DNA of 6,210 nucleotides from CAZEUZ01 sp964515805 (GTDB lineage Bacteria; Pseudomonadota; Gammaproteobacteria; Pseudomonadales; Cellvibrionaceae): positions 1 to 6,210 of the forward strand of contig CAZEUZ010000187.1 in the NCBI GenBank assembly GCA_964515805.1. The letters run 5' to 3'. The notes under the pieces are model-generated. The model did not search any database and was not told where the DNA came from. It was given only the letters and a program-made list of their open reading frames with translations. Below are positions 5,839 through 6,210 of the stretch, piece by piece; within the stretch, counting starts at the first letter, position 1, and every line of letters starts with the position of its first letter. Made by a program: the position numbers and the translations under genes.

Positions 5839-6210
5839 ATGACAAGCATAATTATCACCAAAGACCTGCAAATTAGACAGCTGCAATCAGGCGAGAAAGA
5901 CACTTGGTATCCATTAGTCAACGGCAAAGGTTTGCGCCTATTGGTAAAAGCGACTGGCCAAAAATATTGGCGTTTGAAATACCGCTTTGCAGGCAAGCAA
6001 AAAACACTGGCTTTGGGGGTGTACCCTGAAGTGTCGTTGAAAGAAGCCAGAGAGCACGTCGACGAAATCAAACAGTTGATTAAACAAGGTGTTGACCCAT
6101 CTATAGAACGCAAAGCCAAAAGACGCCAGAGTGTCGTTGATTCCGGCAATCTCTTTGAATCAGTCACTGAGGAATGGTGGCAACATCAAAAAGGCACCTG
6201 GACAGCCGAC
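5839..6210 (+). CDS. P4-type tyrosine integrase (DUF4102 arm-binding domain), C-terminus cut by window edge
   Basis: The frame is open from ATG 5839 to the right edge (124 codons). It encodes the N-terminal DUF4102/Arm-DNA-binding domain of P4-like site-specific recombinases. The signature 'GLRLLVKATGQKYWRLKYRF' spans 31-50 and is followed by 'LALGVYPEVSLKEARE' (57-72). The core-binding SAM-like domain begins at about 105 with 'LFESVTEEWW'. The catalytic R-H-R-Y domain lies beyond the window; full-length relatives are about 400 residues. These integrases insert islands and prophages into tRNA 3' ends, and here tRNA-Leu(UAA) is directly upstream in the canonical orientation. No Shine-Dalgarno sequence precedes the ATG; that position holds the inverted repeat GTAGCACC. 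The visible part is undamaged. The family call is firm; whether the element is still mobile cannot be told. Confidence 0.93.
   Translation, partial: MTSIIITKDLQIRQLQSGEKDTWYPLVNGKGLRLLVKATGQKYWRLKYRFAGKQKTLALGVYPEVSLKEAREHVDEIKQLIKQGVDPSIERKAKRRQSVVDSGNLFESVTEEWWQHQKGTWTAD

Overview
The window looks like chromosomal DNA of a gammaproteobacterium of moderate G+C. The grounds are a comM gene of the YifB type, a LexA box of the gammaproteobacterial form (CTGT-N8-ACAG), a tRNA-Cys/tRNA-Leu(UAA) pair in the order known from the cysT-leuZ locus, and use of hemJ for the protoporphyrinogen oxidase step. I cannot name a genus. Core genes lie between two mobile elements, each cut by a window edge.

Left part (1-716, minus strand). 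A REP-associated tyrosine transposase runs off the left edge. Its upstream side carries a 9-bp inverted repeat around a GAGTCTGACCCC core, probably one end of the element. Next to it is tRNA-Phe(GAA), with a candidate promoter at 783-811.

Centre (852-3861). Three minus-strand genes: a radical SAM/helix-hairpin-helix protein (2318-3661), its usual partner, a DUF4130 protein (1366-2229), and hemJ (852-1286). Pairs of this radical SAM type and DUF4130 are annotated in databases as putative DNA repair or modification proteins, and the chemistry is unknown. Two features here argue for a DNA-damage role. A near-perfect LexA operator (3695-3714) lies 35 bp before the radical SAM start codon, and that protein ends in QLSLF, the canonical sliding-clamp-binding pentapeptide. 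The UdgX-type uracil-DNA glycosylase domain often linked to this pair is absent from the window. My reading is an SOS-induced, clamp-tethered radical SAM repair module; this is the most interesting content here.

Right part (3864-6210, plus strand). comM, the AAA+ branch-migration helicase of natural transformation, is divergent from the radical SAM gene. It is followed by tRNA-Cys and tRNA-Leu(UAA), 5 bases apart, then a likely terminator, then the start of a P4-type (DUF4102) tyrosine integrase. The integrase points away from tRNA-Leu, which is the classic left border of a genomic island. Its leader holds three helically spaced GGTGCTA repeats and one inverted copy that touches the start codon.

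No gene-free stretch exceeds 300 bases. The four longest intergenic segments (499-640, 717-851, 5382-5511, 5679-5838) are covered by the promoter, terminator, hairpin and repeat entries.
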